Part shown: one piece after another, positions 8,078 to 16,985 of the stretch
How the letters are laid out: every line of letters starts with the position of its first letter
Position numbering within the stretch: position 1 is the stretch's first letter
Source of the DNA: Fibrobacter succinogenes
GTDB lineage: Bacteria; Fibrobacterota; Fibrobacteria; Fibrobacterales; Fibrobacteraceae
Reading direction: 5' to 3'
Assembly: GCA_902771595.1 (NCBI GenBank)
Contig: CACXXH010000002.1
Location: forward strand, 1 to 64,000
DNA: 64,000 nt
Notes under the pieces: generated by a model
Told to the model about the DNA's origin: nothing
Seen by the model: the letters and a program-made list of their open reading frames with translations, nothing else
Databases searched by the model: none
Translations under genes and position numbers: made by a program

Positions 8078-8090
8078 ACCTATTTTTGGG
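8078..8090. promoter_or_regulatory. Candidate HipB operator 4
   Basis: ACCTATTTTTGGG, starting exactly 40 bp after operator 3, the same spacing as between operators 1 and 2. Confidence 0.55.
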
Positions 8091-8111
8091 TCATTAAATA
8101 ACAGAGAATAT

Positions 8112-9341
8112 ATGAAAAAGAATTTTTCGAAATGGGTGGCCTGCTGGGGTAACGCGACCTCCATCACCGACCGCAAGGAAGCGACCTACGCAAAAGATTT
8201 AACGCTGCGCTACCCGATACGCGCCTGCTTTTCGGGCAACAAGCTGCGGTTCCATTTTTCGAACCTCACCGGCACGGAACCCGTGACCATCAGCGAGGCG
8301 TATATCGCTAAAGATGCCGCGCAGTCTATAAACGGCGCGCAGTCCGCTGCCGGCGAAACAGGCGCCGCGCCGGCTAAAAATGCGCCGGTTAAAAATGCGC
8401 CGACTCAAGATGCGCCGATCGCCATCACGTTCAACGGCAGCGCTTCCGGGACAATCCCCGCGGGCGAAGAAATCCTGAGCGACGAAATCGCATTCGACGT
8501 AACCGCGGGTGAAACTTTCAACGTGAGCCTCTACTTCGCAGACTTCACGCAGATGAACGCAGGCACGGCAATCACGGGCCCGCTTTCGGGCGGCAAGTAC
8601 AGCTACGGCAACTTCGCGAAGGCGGCAAGCCTTCCCGACGACCTCACGCGCAAAACGAACTGGATTTACTTCCTCAATACCGTCGACATCTTCACCGAAG
8701 AGAAGAACTTCGCGCTCGTGTGCTTCGGCGATTCCATCACGGCTCAGGACTGGCCCGACTACCTCACGCTGCGTTGCGCCCGAGAAGGTTTCAACAACGT
8801 CGCCATCATCCGCCGCGCGGTAAGCGGCACGCGCATCCTCCGCGAATACAGCTGCATCACGTATGCGGCATACGGCCTCAAGGGCGCCACGCGATTCCCC
8901 ATCGAAATGAACGTCGCCGGTGCCCGCACTGTAATCGTGCAGCACGGCATCAACGACATCATCCATCCGGTCGGCGTCGAAGTCAACAAGTTCCGCCCCT
9001 GGAGCGACATGCCCACCGCAGACGACCTCATCAACGGGGTGCGCACGCTCTACATTCAGCATGCGCGCAAGCTCGGGCTCAAGGTGTACAGCGGCACGCT
9101 CCTGCCCATATACGGCTGGCGCACCTACAACGAAAACCGCGACATCATCCGAATCGCATTCAATACATGGCTGCGGACCTCGCCGGAATTCGACGGCTGC
9201 GTGGATTTCGACATGGCCGTGCGCGGGCACGACGACCCGAAACGATTCGCGGGCGGTTTCGACTCGGGAGACCACCTGCACCCAAGCGCCAAGGCGTACG
9301 AGGCCATGGCCGAATGCGTCCCCGAAGATCTGCTCCAGTAA
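8112..9341 (+). CDS. SGNH/GDSL-family hydrolase
   Basis: A 409-residue protein. A ~200-residue N-terminal beta-rich domain precedes an SGNH esterase domain: block I FGDSITAQDWPDY (nucleophile Ser), block II around AVSGTRILRE (Gly), block III HGINDIIHP (Asn) and block V SGDHLHPSAKAYEA (Asp and His). This layout fits carbohydrate esterases or lipases. No signal peptide is apparent. Residues ~70-100 hold a low-complexity Ala/Asn/Pro insert with short tandem repeats (KNAPVKNAPTQDAP). Downstream hip operators lie in its upstream region, so HipB control is possible. Confidence 0.8.
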   Translation: MKKNFSKWVACWGNATSITDRKEATYAKDLTLRYPIRACFSGNKLRFHFSNLTGTEPVTISEAYIAKDAAQSINGAQSAAGETGAAPAKNAPVKNAPTQDAPIAITFNGSASGTIPAGEEILSDEIAFDVTAGETFNVSLYFADFTQMNAGTAITGPLSGGKYSYGNFAKAASLPDDLTRKTNWIYFLNTVDIFTEEKNFALVCFGDSITAQDWPDYLTLRCAREGFNNVAIIRRAVSGTRILREYSCITYAAYGLKGATRFPIEMNVAGARTVIVQHGINDIIHPVGVEVNKFRPWSDMPTADDLINGVRTLYIQHARKLGLKVYSGTLLPIYGWRTYNENRDIIRIAFNTWLRTSPEFDGCVDFDMAVRGHDDPKRFAGGFDSGDHLHPSAKAYEAMAECVPEDLLQ

Positions 9342-9347
9342 ACTATT

Positions 9348-9353
9348 TATATT
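9348..9353 (+). promoter_or_regulatory. TATATT hexamer 6 nt before the next start codon
   Basis: Possible -10 box for the DUF3392 gene at 9360; no convincing -35 at 17 bp spacing. One of several TATATT boxes very close to start codons. Confidence 0.35.
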
Positions 9354-9359
9354 TCTCCC

Positions 9360-9683
9360 ATGCAGCCCTACATTCACCAATTCGCAAACTTCTTGCGCCT
9401 CCACATGGATTCCATCTCGGTGGGGCTTGTCGCCACATTGCTCATCATCTACGGCGAGCACATCAACGGCTACTTCAAGAAGATTACGAAGAGCATCCCC
9501 TTCCTCGGGCGGTTCGCACTTTTCGTGCTGCTGTGCAGCGCGGGTTACGCGTTCCTGTCATCGCAGCTGGTGAAACTGATCAAGTACTTTCTGCACGGGC
9601 AAGCCGACCTGGCGCTCATCGGGATTATCGCGGCGGCGTTCATAGTACTCGCATTCTGCGCCCGCAGCGGCAAGGACATCTAG
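9360..9683 (+). CDS. DUF3392-family inner-membrane protein
   Basis: A 107-residue protein with three hydrophobic segments (around residues 20-35, 50-70 and 85-100) and the conserved-looking block LVATLLIIYGEHINGYFKKI followed by PFLGRFALFVLLCSAGYAF. Length and pattern fit the DUF3392 family of small inner-membrane proteins. Function unknown. It starts 18 nt after the SGNH hydrolase stop without a clear ribosome site. It converges with sbcC. Confidence 0.75.
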   Translation: MQPYIHQFANFLRLHMDSISVGLVATLLIIYGEHINGYFKKITKSIPFLGRFALFVLLCSAGYAFLSSQLVKLIKYFLHGQADLALIGIIAAAFIVLAFCARSGKDI

Positions 9684-9689
9684 ACTCCG

Positions 9690-12509
9690 CTACACGTCGA
9701 TTTTCACGCGGCTGATATTGTTCGCGTCTTTCTGCACGCGCACGTTCTTGTCTATCCTGTTCTCGAGACCTTCCACGTGGCTGATGATGCCCACGAGGCG
9801 GTTGCTGCCGGCCAGGTTCTGCAGCGTGTCGATGGCGACCCGCAGGATTTCTTCGTCGAGCGAACCGAAACCTTCGTCGATAAACATCGTGTCGAGTTCG
9901 ATTCCGCCCGCGGAACTCTGCACCTCGTCGGCGAGGCCGAGCGCCAGCGATAGCGACGCCAAAAAACTCTCGCCGCCGCTGAGCGTTTTCACTTCGCGCT
10001 GCTTGCCGCAGGTATGGTCGATCACGTTCAGGTCGAGCCCGCTCTGGCTGCGCTTATTGGAAGCCTGCTCGCGACGCACCAGCTCGTATTTCCCGTTGGA
10101 AAGCCGCAAGAAGCGTGTGTTCGCCTTGCGCAAAATGCGGTCCAGGTATGCGCCCTGCACGTAGGTCTCGAGCATCATCTTGTCCTTGCCGGAGAGCGTT
10201 CCGTTCACCGTATCGGAGAGGTTCTCGACCCACATGCGCTTCTTCAGGAGCACGCCCAGGCTTTCGGCAATCCCTTGGATTTCCTTGAGCGAGCGCCTGT
10301 TCTGCTCGAGCCTTCCCGAAGCCGTTTTCCAGGATTGCGTGAGCGCCTGCTGTTCATCCGCGAGCGCCCTGCACTTGGTTTCCAGTTCCTCGAGGTTGTA
10401 CTGCGGGGCATCTTTCAGCTGGCCTTCGAGCGATTTCACGCGGCCTTCGAGTTCCTTCAGGTTTTCCTTGCACGCGTTCAGCTTTTCAGTGGCGAGTTTG
10501 ATATCGCCCTGCAGCTTGGTGACCGCGGCCTGCTTTTCGCGAATGACCTTCTCCGCATCGGCCTTGCCCGCATATGGGAGCTTTTTCGCCGCATCTTCGG
10601 CATGCTTTTTCTGCGTTACAAGTTCCGCCTCGGCGGCCGCGACATCCTTCGCAAAGTTCTCGTTTTCGGTGCGGCACTTCTCGTGCTTTTCCTTGATTTC
10701 GGGGAGCGACTTTTCCAGCTCGGCCTTGCGAGCCGCACGAACATTCTCGGCATTGAGTTTCGCCACGACTTCGACCAACTGCGATTTCACGCTGTCGAAT
10801 TCCCCGCGGATTTTTTCCTTGCATTCTTCCACGGTGCATTCACCGAAAAGCTCCGCAAGTTTTTTCTCGAGTTCTTCGCGCTTGGCATCGCGCGCAGCTT
10901 TCGCCCTGGAGGCTATACCCGCCTTGGCGTTCCATGATTCAAGAAGGCCCGCGACATTGCGCTTGAGCTCTTCGAGTTCCGCCTGCGTCGGCGCCTCTAC
11001 CGACTTGCAAGCCTTATGCGGATGCGCCGTAGACCCGCAAACCGGGCAGGGGGAGCCCTCTTCGAGAGTTTCGGCCAAAATACCCGCCTGCTCGTTCAGG
11101 AACGCGCGATTTTTCGCTTCGTAAATATCGTTACTTTGTCTATACCTGCTATCGGCAACGAGGTATTCGTCCTGCGCCTTGCGGAGAGCATCTTCGGCAG
11201 TATCGAGTTCCTTTACCGTGTTGCCCACCAGCACGAGCTGCTTCTTGCGCGCATCAAGAGATTCCCGTTGCGCATCGAGTTTCGCCTTGTTCTCGCCCGC
11301 ATCGGAGAGGCCCTTGAATTCCTCTTCGAGCTTCTGGATTTCGCCGTTCCTCTTTTCGAAATCCTTCTTTCTGGATTCAAGCGAATTCTTGTCCCTGGCA
11401 AGATCGCGTTCCTTGCCGTTTATGATACCGCGGGCTTCTTCGAGCCGGCCGTATTCCGGCAACAAGTTCCTTAAGGTCGTGACCTCTTCCTGCAACTTTT
11501 CGCATTCGGGCCTACGCGCCTCGGCCGCCGCCAGCGCTGCCGCAAGCGGCTCAAGTTCCGGCAAAAGTCTGGCATGATTCCGCTTCGCCTCGTCAAGCGA
11601 CTTGCGTGCATTTTCTATGCCCCGCGCCTTGCCGAGTTCCTGGTTCATCGCGGTCATACGCGCCGCACACTTGTCGAGAGTTTCCTTCATCGCATCGACC
11701 GCGACGGAATCCTCGTTCACGACCTTCTCGAGCAATTCGCAAAGTTCGTTCCAGTCGGCAACGCGCCTTTCTTTGGCGAGATTCTTGGCCCCCTCGATAT
11801 CGTTTGCAAAAACGGACTTCTCGTCGCATGCCACATGCGAAACTTCTATGCAGGCGCGCGACTCACTTTCGCCGCACTTGTTTTTCAGTTCCAACGCCTG
11901 CCTCTTGAGTTCAATCTGCAATTTCTCGAACTTGTCCGTCTTGAAAAGCTGGCGGAAAATATCGATACGCTCGTCCGTCGTCGTAAGCAGCAACTTCAAA
12001 AAGTCGCCCTGCGCAATCATCGCGATTTGCGAGAACTGCTCGCCGGTTACCCTGATGATACTGTATACCGCTTCCGTCACCGCCTTGTCGCCGCTTACCG
12101 TACGGCTCGCGGGCCCCACCTTGCCGGTGGCCTCGGGGTAATAGAAAGTCGCCGACGCGCTTTCCTTCGTCATGCCCTCGCCGCGCATCTTGGGGCGTTC
12201 GTATTCGGGATTGCGCACCACGCGGTATTCCCTGCCCGCATAGGCGAAAGTCAGGTCCACGAATGTCGGGGTATCGGGCGTCGCATTCAGGCAACGGAAA
12301 TGCTTGGCGTAGTCACCGCTCGCATTGCGGCTGCTCCCGCTCGCCGTCCCGAAAAGCGCAAAAGCAATCGCATCGAAAATCGTCGTCTTGCCGGCACCCG
12401 TATCGCCCGAAATCAAGAAGAGCCCGCTCGTCCCGAGCTTGTCCAGTTCTATCACGGTCTTTTCGGCATACGGGCCGAACGCTGAAATCACAAGCCTGGT
12501 AGGTCTCAT
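9690..12509 (-). CDS. sbcC: Nuclease SbcCD subunit C
   Basis: A 939-residue SMC-like ATPase. Walker A is FLISGDTGAGKTTIFDAIAF near residue 33. Long coiled coils (about residues 200-470 and 520-760) flank the zinc hook CPVCGSTAHPHKA near residue 495. The C-terminal half has signature LSGGESFLASLSLALGLAD and Walker B with TMFIDEGFGSLDEE. With SbcD it forms an ATP-dependent nuclease that opens DNA hairpins and trims protein-blocked ends. Its ATG overlaps the sbcD stop by 4 nt. All key motifs are intact. This enzyme is relevant here because the window is rich in perfect palindromes. Confidence 0.95.
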   Translation of the reverse strand: MRPTRLVISAFGPYAEKTVIELDKLGTSGLFLISGDTGAGKTTIFDAIAFALFGTASGSSRNASGDYAKHFRCLNATPDTPTFVDLTFAYAGREYRVVRNPEYERPKMRGEGMTKESASATFYYPEATGKVGPASRTVSGDKAVTEAVYSIIRVTGEQFSQIAMIAQGDFLKLLLTTTDERIDIFRQLFKTDKFEKLQIELKRQALELKNKCGESESRACIEVSHVACDEKSVFANDIEGAKNLAKERRVADWNELCELLEKVVNEDSVAVDAMKETLDKCAARMTAMNQELGKARGIENARKSLDEAKRNHARLLPELEPLAAALAAAEARRPECEKLQEEVTTLRNLLPEYGRLEEARGIINGKERDLARDKNSLESRKKDFEKRNGEIQKLEEEFKGLSDAGENKAKLDAQRESLDARKKQLVLVGNTVKELDTAEDALRKAQDEYLVADSRYRQSNDIYEAKNRAFLNEQAGILAETLEEGSPCPVCGSTAHPHKACKSVEAPTQAELEELKRNVAGLLESWNAKAGIASRAKAARDAKREELEKKLAELFGECTVEECKEKIRGEFDSVKSQLVEVVAKLNAENVRAARKAELEKSLPEIKEKHEKCRTENENFAKDVAAAEAELVTQKKHAEDAAKKLPYAGKADAEKVIREKQAAVTKLQGDIKLATEKLNACKENLKELEGRVKSLEGQLKDAPQYNLEELETKCRALADEQQALTQSWKTASGRLEQNRRSLKEIQGIAESLGVLLKKRMWVENLSDTVNGTLSGKDKMMLETYVQGAYLDRILRKANTRFLRLSNGKYELVRREQASNKRSQSGLDLNVIDHTCGKQREVKTLSGGESFLASLSLALGLADEVQSSAGGIELDTMFIDEGFGSLDEEILRVAIDTLQNLAGSNRLVGIISHVEGLENRIDKNVRVQKDANNISRVKIDV

Positions 12510-13738
12510 CCGTTGTCCCCCCAGATGCCGTTGATCAAATCCTGGACGAATTCGGTTTCTTCCGCATTCATCGGGCGCCCGTTGCGGCCCTCGAAAAACT
12601 CGCCGAACAATTCCATCGGCTTCTTTTCGTCGACTGCTTCCGCAATGCCGACATCCGCCTGGTTGCGCGTGCGCTCGTTGTCGTAGGCGAGCATCATCAA
12701 ATTCGGGTAAATGCCGCGCAGCTTCTGCGCCGCGTCGGGCACGTCGTTTTCGTCGGTGAGTTTCACGTAAACGAAATCGTCAAGTTTGTTGCCCGCGGCA
12801 ACCTGCGCATTCCGGAATTCCGGAGAAACGATTTCGGCAAATGTCCCGCGGATTTCACGCACGTCGTGCAACGGCACCAGCGGGATTTCACGAATCTGCA
12901 AGGCCGCGCGCATTCCAGCACCAGCATTTCCCGCAAACAAGTCTCCAGCAACATCGACCGCATTCGCGGACGCGCCCAGTTCCACCACCGTGAGCGATTT
13001 CTTGTGCACCGCTTCCGAAAGCGAATACTTGAGCGGAGTGCCGCTGTAACGCGCACGCACCGTACCGTCGTCCTTCAGCACGTTCTGCGGCTTGTGTATG
13101 TGGCCGAGCGCCACGTAATCGAACGCGGCAAAAACCGTAGCGTCCACATTGTCGAGCCCGCCCACGTTCTCCTCGGACTCGCTGCGTTCCGCGCCCGTCA
13201 CGAACTGGTGGGCAATCAGCACGTTCCTGCGGCCCGGCGTAAAATGCATCTGCGCGATGGCCGCCTTCACGGCCGACGTGTAATCCTTCACCGCGTCGCG
13301 TTCCTCGTCGGTCACAAGATTCGCGCGCACTGTCACCGGCCGCACGAACGGCAGCATCCAAACGTCCACCTCGCCTTCGCTGTCGGCGAGCGTAACCGGC
13401 GTGAACTTCCCGTCGTAGACCTGGGACACGTGCACGCCGCTCTTTTCCATGAGCCTCCCGCCGAAAGCGATACGCTCCGCCGAATCGTGGTTCCCGCTCA
13501 ATACGAACGTGCGCACTTTTCTCGCGGCAAGTTCCACCAGAAAATCGTCGAGCACCGCGACCGCCTCGGCCGAAGGCACCGGCTTATCATAAACGTCACC
13601 CGCGATGAGCACCGCATCGGGCTTCTCGCTATCGACAGCCTCCAGGATGCGCGCCAATATACGCCTCTGCTCATCGAGCATTGAATGCTCGCACACTATT
13701 TTACCAATGTGCAAGTCGGCAGTATGGATAAATTTCAT
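12506..13738 (-). CDS. sbcD: Nuclease SbcCD subunit D
   Basis: A 410-residue Mre11-type phosphoesterase. Motifs DLHIGK, LIAGDVYDK, LSGNHDS, and later IAHQFV and ALGHIHKPQ give the metal-binding pattern. The C-terminal capping domain is present, including RNQADVGIAEAVDEKKPMEL. Length is typical. It is first in the sbcDC operon and overlaps sbcC by 4 nt (ATGA). Confidence 0.95.
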   Translation of the reverse strand: MKFIHTADLHIGKIVCEHSMLDEQRRILARILEAVDSEKPDAVLIAGDVYDKPVPSAEAVAVLDDFLVELAARKVRTFVLSGNHDSAERIAFGGRLMEKSGVHVSQVYDGKFTPVTLADSEGEVDVWMLPFVRPVTVRANLVTDEERDAVKDYTSAVKAAIAQMHFTPGRRNVLIAHQFVTGAERSESEENVGGLDNVDATVFAAFDYVALGHIHKPQNVLKDDGTVRARYSGTPLKYSLSEAVHKKSLTVVELGASANAVDVAGDLFAGNAGAGMRAALQIREIPLVPLHDVREIRGTFAEIVSPEFRNAQVAAGNKLDDFVYVKLTDENDVPDAAQKLRGIYPNLMMLAYDNERTRNQADVGIAEAVDEKKPMELFGEFFEGRNGRPMNAEETEFVQDLINGIWGDNG

Positions 13739-13750
13739 CGGTACAAAAGC

Positions 13751-14554
13751 CTACTTCAGATAGAACGATGCGCCCGCGCTTCCGGCAAAATGGCGATAAT
13801 CCGGATCGACAAACGACAATATCAAGCCACCGTATACTTCCCAGTGCTTGCTGATGCGGTAGCCGCTCTTGAAATAGTGCGAGTAGATATTCGGGCTGCT
13901 GACGCTTTCGCCCCCGCCCTTCACATTCGGGCCATATATGCTCAAGTTGTAGCTCACGAAAAAGTCGTCGACGATGACGCTCGCATACGCGCCATAGAGC
14001 AGGGACGTATAGAACTCCGCATCTGTATTCTTTATGGAACTCCAATTATCGTCGTCGGAACAGGGCCATGTGCTACATGTGCTGCCATCAATTTCCAACT
14101 CGGTATAATGGTGGAAAAAACCGACATACACGCCCGCCTCGAAGACGCTCGTGTTGAAACCCAGCTTGAGGTGATGATAAATTCCGTCGTCGTAGCCGAC
14201 GCCAAAACCGAAAAGCAAGACCGATGCCTTGCTGAACCAGTCGAATGTCGCGTTTACATCGGAACCACCGAATTCATAAATTCCCCTCGCGGTGAATTTG
14301 CGGGAATCCTCCATCAGGGAATCGGAGCTGTAGTTCGAATACGACCCGCTCACCGCCATGGTCTCCTTGGGGCTTATGTTCATGGAACCGGAAAAACGGT
14401 ATGACATGGAATGCGGTTCCATGTACGTATGCACGCCCTCTACTTCGGGGGCTTCCGGCGTTTCGACCCTGAAACCGTTAATGCGGGTACGCGTGCATCC
14501 AGCAAAGAGGAGGCACAGGGCGAGGCAGAGTGATATGTATGCAAAATGCTTCAT
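13751..14554 (-). CDS. Outer-membrane beta-barrel lipoprotein
   Basis: A 267-residue protein with a lipoprotein signal (CLALCLLFAGC, lipobox LFAGC). The rest alternates hydrophobic and polar residues with many aromatic girdle residues (SMSYRFSGSMN, ASVLLFGFGVGYDDGIYHHL, LLYGAYASVIVDDFFVSYNL), as in small outer-membrane barrels. It ends SAGASFYLK. It lies 12 nt upstream of where sbcD begins, but on the same strand and transcribed toward it, so it could head the sbcDC transcript. Function unknown. Confidence 0.7.
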   Translation of the reverse strand: MKHFAYISLCLALCLLFAGCTRTRINGFRVETPEAPEVEGVHTYMEPHSMSYRFSGSMNISPKETMAVSGSYSNYSSDSLMEDSRKFTARGIYEFGGSDVNATFDWFSKASVLLFGFGVGYDDGIYHHLKLGFNTSVFEAGVYVGFFHHYTELEIDGSTCSTWPCSDDDNWSSIKNTDAEFYTSLLYGAYASVIVDDFFVSYNLSIYGPNVKGGGESVSSPNIYSHYFKSGYRISKHWEVYGGLILSFVDPDYRHFAGSAGASFYLK

Positions 14555-14593
14555 AGCGGGCTCCTCTTAGAATTATATAATTTTTTTTGAATA

Positions 14594-14622
14594 TTGGATA
14601 GGGCATGCACATTTTCTATATT
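14594..14622 (+). promoter_or_regulatory. nadA promoter
   Basis: TTGGAT (14594-14599), 17-bp spacer, TATATT (14617-14622). The ATG follows 10 nt after the -10 box, so the 5' leader would be only about 3-5 nt and contains no ribosome site. Confidence 0.55.
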
Positions 14623-14632
14623 CTAAATCACT

Positions 14633-15649
14633 ATGACCGCGGACGAACTTTTCAACAGATTGAACAAGATCCAGCCGGGTGCCGTGCTCTGCCACTACAC
14701 CCGTGAAAAAGTCGAACAGATGCTCCCGCTGATCAACGAGATCAACGAGCGCAAAAAGGACCAGGACACCGTTATCCTCGCGCACAGCTACTGCGCGCCC
14801 GAAATCGTGCTCGGCGTGGCCGACTACACGGGCGACAGCTACAAGCTCAGCGAAGACGCCACGAAGGTCCCGCAAAAGACCATCCTGTTCTCCGCAGTCC
14901 GCTTCATGGGCGAAACGGCCAAGATTTTGAGCCCCGAAAAGGACGTGCTCATCCCCGGTACGCTTACCGGCTGCAGCCTCGCCGATTCCATCACGGGCAA
15001 GGATGTTCAGGCGCTCCGCGAAAAGTACCCGGAACACGCCTTCATCTGCTACATCAACACCACGGCCGACGTCAAGGCGGCCTGCGACGTGTGCGTCACC
15101 AGCGGCAACGTGATGAAGATCGTGGAAGCCTACCCCAACGACAAGATTTGCTTTGTGCCCGATAAATTGATGGGCCAGAACATCAAGAACGAAATGGAAA
15201 GCCGCGGCGTCAAGAAAGACATCGTGCTTTACAACGGCAGCTGCTACGTGCATGAGACGTACGACGCCGAGCTCATCCAGTTCTTCCGCAGCCAGAACCC
15301 GGGTCTCAAGGTGGTGAGCCATCCCGAATGCAACCCGTCCGCGGCGTTCTACAGCGACTTCGTGGGCAGTACCGGCCAGATGGTCAAATACATCGCCGAT
15401 CTCCCCTCCAAGAGCAAGGTGCTGCTGCTTACGGAATGCGGGCTCAACGCGCGCATGCACTACGAGCACCCCGACATGGAATTCATCGGCAGCTGCAGCA
15501 TGTGCAAGTACATGAAGTCCAATTCGCTCGAAAACATCCTCGAGACGCTGCGCCACCCCGAAAAGGCGAACCGCGTGGAACTCGACGAAGACACCCGCGT
15601 GAAGGCGAAGAAGTGCATCGACGCGATGTTCCATTACGCGAACCTCTAA
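14633..15649 (+). CDS. nadA: Quinolinate synthase A
   Basis: A 338-residue enzyme that condenses iminoaspartate with dihydroxyacetone phosphate to quinolinate in NAD synthesis. Recognisable blocks: ILAHSYCAPEI, GDSYKLSEDA, LFSAVRFMGETAKIL, LIPGTLTGCSLADSI (first iron-sulfur Cys), VTSGNVMKI, VSHPECNPSA (Cys), DFVGSTGQM and GSCSMCKYMK (third Cys region). The ligands expected for a 4Fe-4S cluster are present. nadB and nadC are not in the window. No ribosome site precedes the ATG; the promoter sits directly upstream, suggesting a near-leaderless mRNA. Confidence 0.95.
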   Translation: MTADELFNRLNKIQPGAVLCHYTREKVEQMLPLINEINERKKDQDTVILAHSYCAPEIVLGVADYTGDSYKLSEDATKVPQKTILFSAVRFMGETAKILSPEKDVLIPGTLTGCSLADSITGKDVQALREKYPEHAFICYINTTADVKAACDVCVTSGNVMKIVEAYPNDKICFVPDKLMGQNIKNEMESRGVKKDIVLYNGSCYVHETYDAELIQFFRSQNPGLKVVSHPECNPSAAFYSDFVGSTGQMVKYIADLPSKSKVLLLTECGLNARMHYEHPDMEFIGSCSMCKYMKSNSLENILETLRHPEKANRVELDEDTRVKAKKCIDAMFHYANL

Positions 15650-15707
15650 GGCGCGAATCCAGGAACTCACGGCGGCGACAAAACGTAACAATCAGGCAGG
15701 AACACGC

Positions 15708-16799
15708 ATGGCAAAAAGAGTAGCAGTCGGGCTTTCCGGCGGGGTAGATTCCGCCCTCGCCGCTTTCCTACTAAAACAGCAGGGTTATGAAGTCATCGGC
15801 GTCACCATGGCCACATGGGACGGCTCCATCGACATGCCGCATGTGGAAGGCCGCGAAGGCTGCTTCGGCCCGGGCGAAGACGCGAGCATCGCCGAAGCGA
15901 AGACCGTCGCCGACCGTCTCGGCATACCGCATTACGTTGTTCGTGTTTCCGAGGAATACAAGCGCCAGGTGCTCGACTATTTCCGCGCCGAATACCGCGC
16001 GGGCCGCACGCCGAACCCGTGCGTGCGCTGCAACCAGAACATCAAATTCGGCGCGCTCCACATGGCGGCACGCCGCATGGGAATCGCATTCGACTACTTC
16101 GCCACCGGGCATTACGCACGGCTCGAATTCAAGAATCCCGACGAGCCCTTCCTGTACGCTGCGCTCGACCACAGCAAAGACCAGACGTACTTCCTGTCGC
16201 GCCTTACCGCGGAGCAACTCTCCACGGTCATCTTCCCGCTGGGAAACATGACGAAGGCGGAAGTCAAGGAACTCGCGAAAGAAATCGGCTGGATCGATTT
16301 CGCCACCAAGAAAGAAAGCATGGACTTCCTGGAATGCGGGGACTACTCGGTGCTGTTCGACGAATCCGACAACGTTCCCGGCGACTTCGTGGACATGCAG
16401 GGCAAGGTGCTCGGCAAGCACAAGGGCATCGTGCACTACACCATCGGACAGCGCAAGGGTTTAAACATCGGCGGCCAGCCGGAACCGCTGTTCGTCGTGT
16501 CCATCGACGCGAAGAAGAACCAGGTGGTGCTCGGCCCCCGCAGCGCCCTCAGCTGCACCGAAGTATCGGGCGTGGAACTCAACCTGATGGTATCCGAAAG
16601 CTCGCCACTTCTGAAGGACGAACTGACGGCGCACATCAGGCTCGGCCACAAGGGCGCCGTCGCGCGGATCGTATCGCTCGACACTGCCGCCGGCACGATC
16701 CGCGTCCGGTTCGACGAACCGCAGTTCGCCTCCGCCCCGGGCCAGGTGCTCGTGCTCTACGCGGGCGCGGGCGTGGTCGCCTCGGCAATTATCGCCTAA
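15708..16799 (+). CDS. mnmA: tRNA-uridine 2-sulfurtransferase MnmA
   Basis: A 363-residue enzyme making 2-thiouridine at U34 of tRNA. PP-loop GLSGGVDSALAAFLLKQQGY at the N-terminus. Catalytic Cys pair in NPCVRCN and DFLECGDYS. GHYAR and KDQTYFLSRL blocks for tRNA and ATP contacts. C-terminal beta-barrel ending in LVLYAGAGVVASAII. Length is typical. It is 58 nt downstream of nadA on the same strand, so possibly co-transcribed. Confidence 0.95.
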   Translation: MAKRVAVGLSGGVDSALAAFLLKQQGYEVIGVTMATWDGSIDMPHVEGREGCFGPGEDASIAEAKTVADRLGIPHYVVRVSEEYKRQVLDYFRAEYRAGRTPNPCVRCNQNIKFGALHMAARRMGIAFDYFATGHYARLEFKNPDEPFLYAALDHSKDQTYFLSRLTAEQLSTVIFPLGNMTKAEVKELAKEIGWIDFATKKESMDFLECGDYSVLFDESDNVPGDFVDMQGKVLGKHKGIVHYTIGQRKGLNIGGQPEPLFVVSIDAKKNQVVLGPRSALSCTEVSGVELNLMVSESSPLLKDELTAHIRLGHKGAVARIVSLDTAAGTIRVRFDEPQFASAPGQVLVLYAGAGVVASAIIA

Positions 16800-16985
16800 A
16801 AGCCCGTTCAGACAGTCCCCACCCCAAAAAACGGGAAAAAAAGCCCGTAAACGCAAAAAAATTGCCCCATAAGCGATTCTTTTGTGTTTTTTTTCATACT
16901 TTTTAAGCAAATTCATGATAAATTTTAATGTTGGGCCTTTTTCGCACAATCATTTCACGCGAAGGCGCATACAAGAGGTTTTTTG

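Noticed and set aside
9765..9785. CCACGTGG near 9.77 kb as a parS site
   Set aside because: Only the central CACGTG matches; the AAAC/GTTT flanks are missing and it lies within sbcC.
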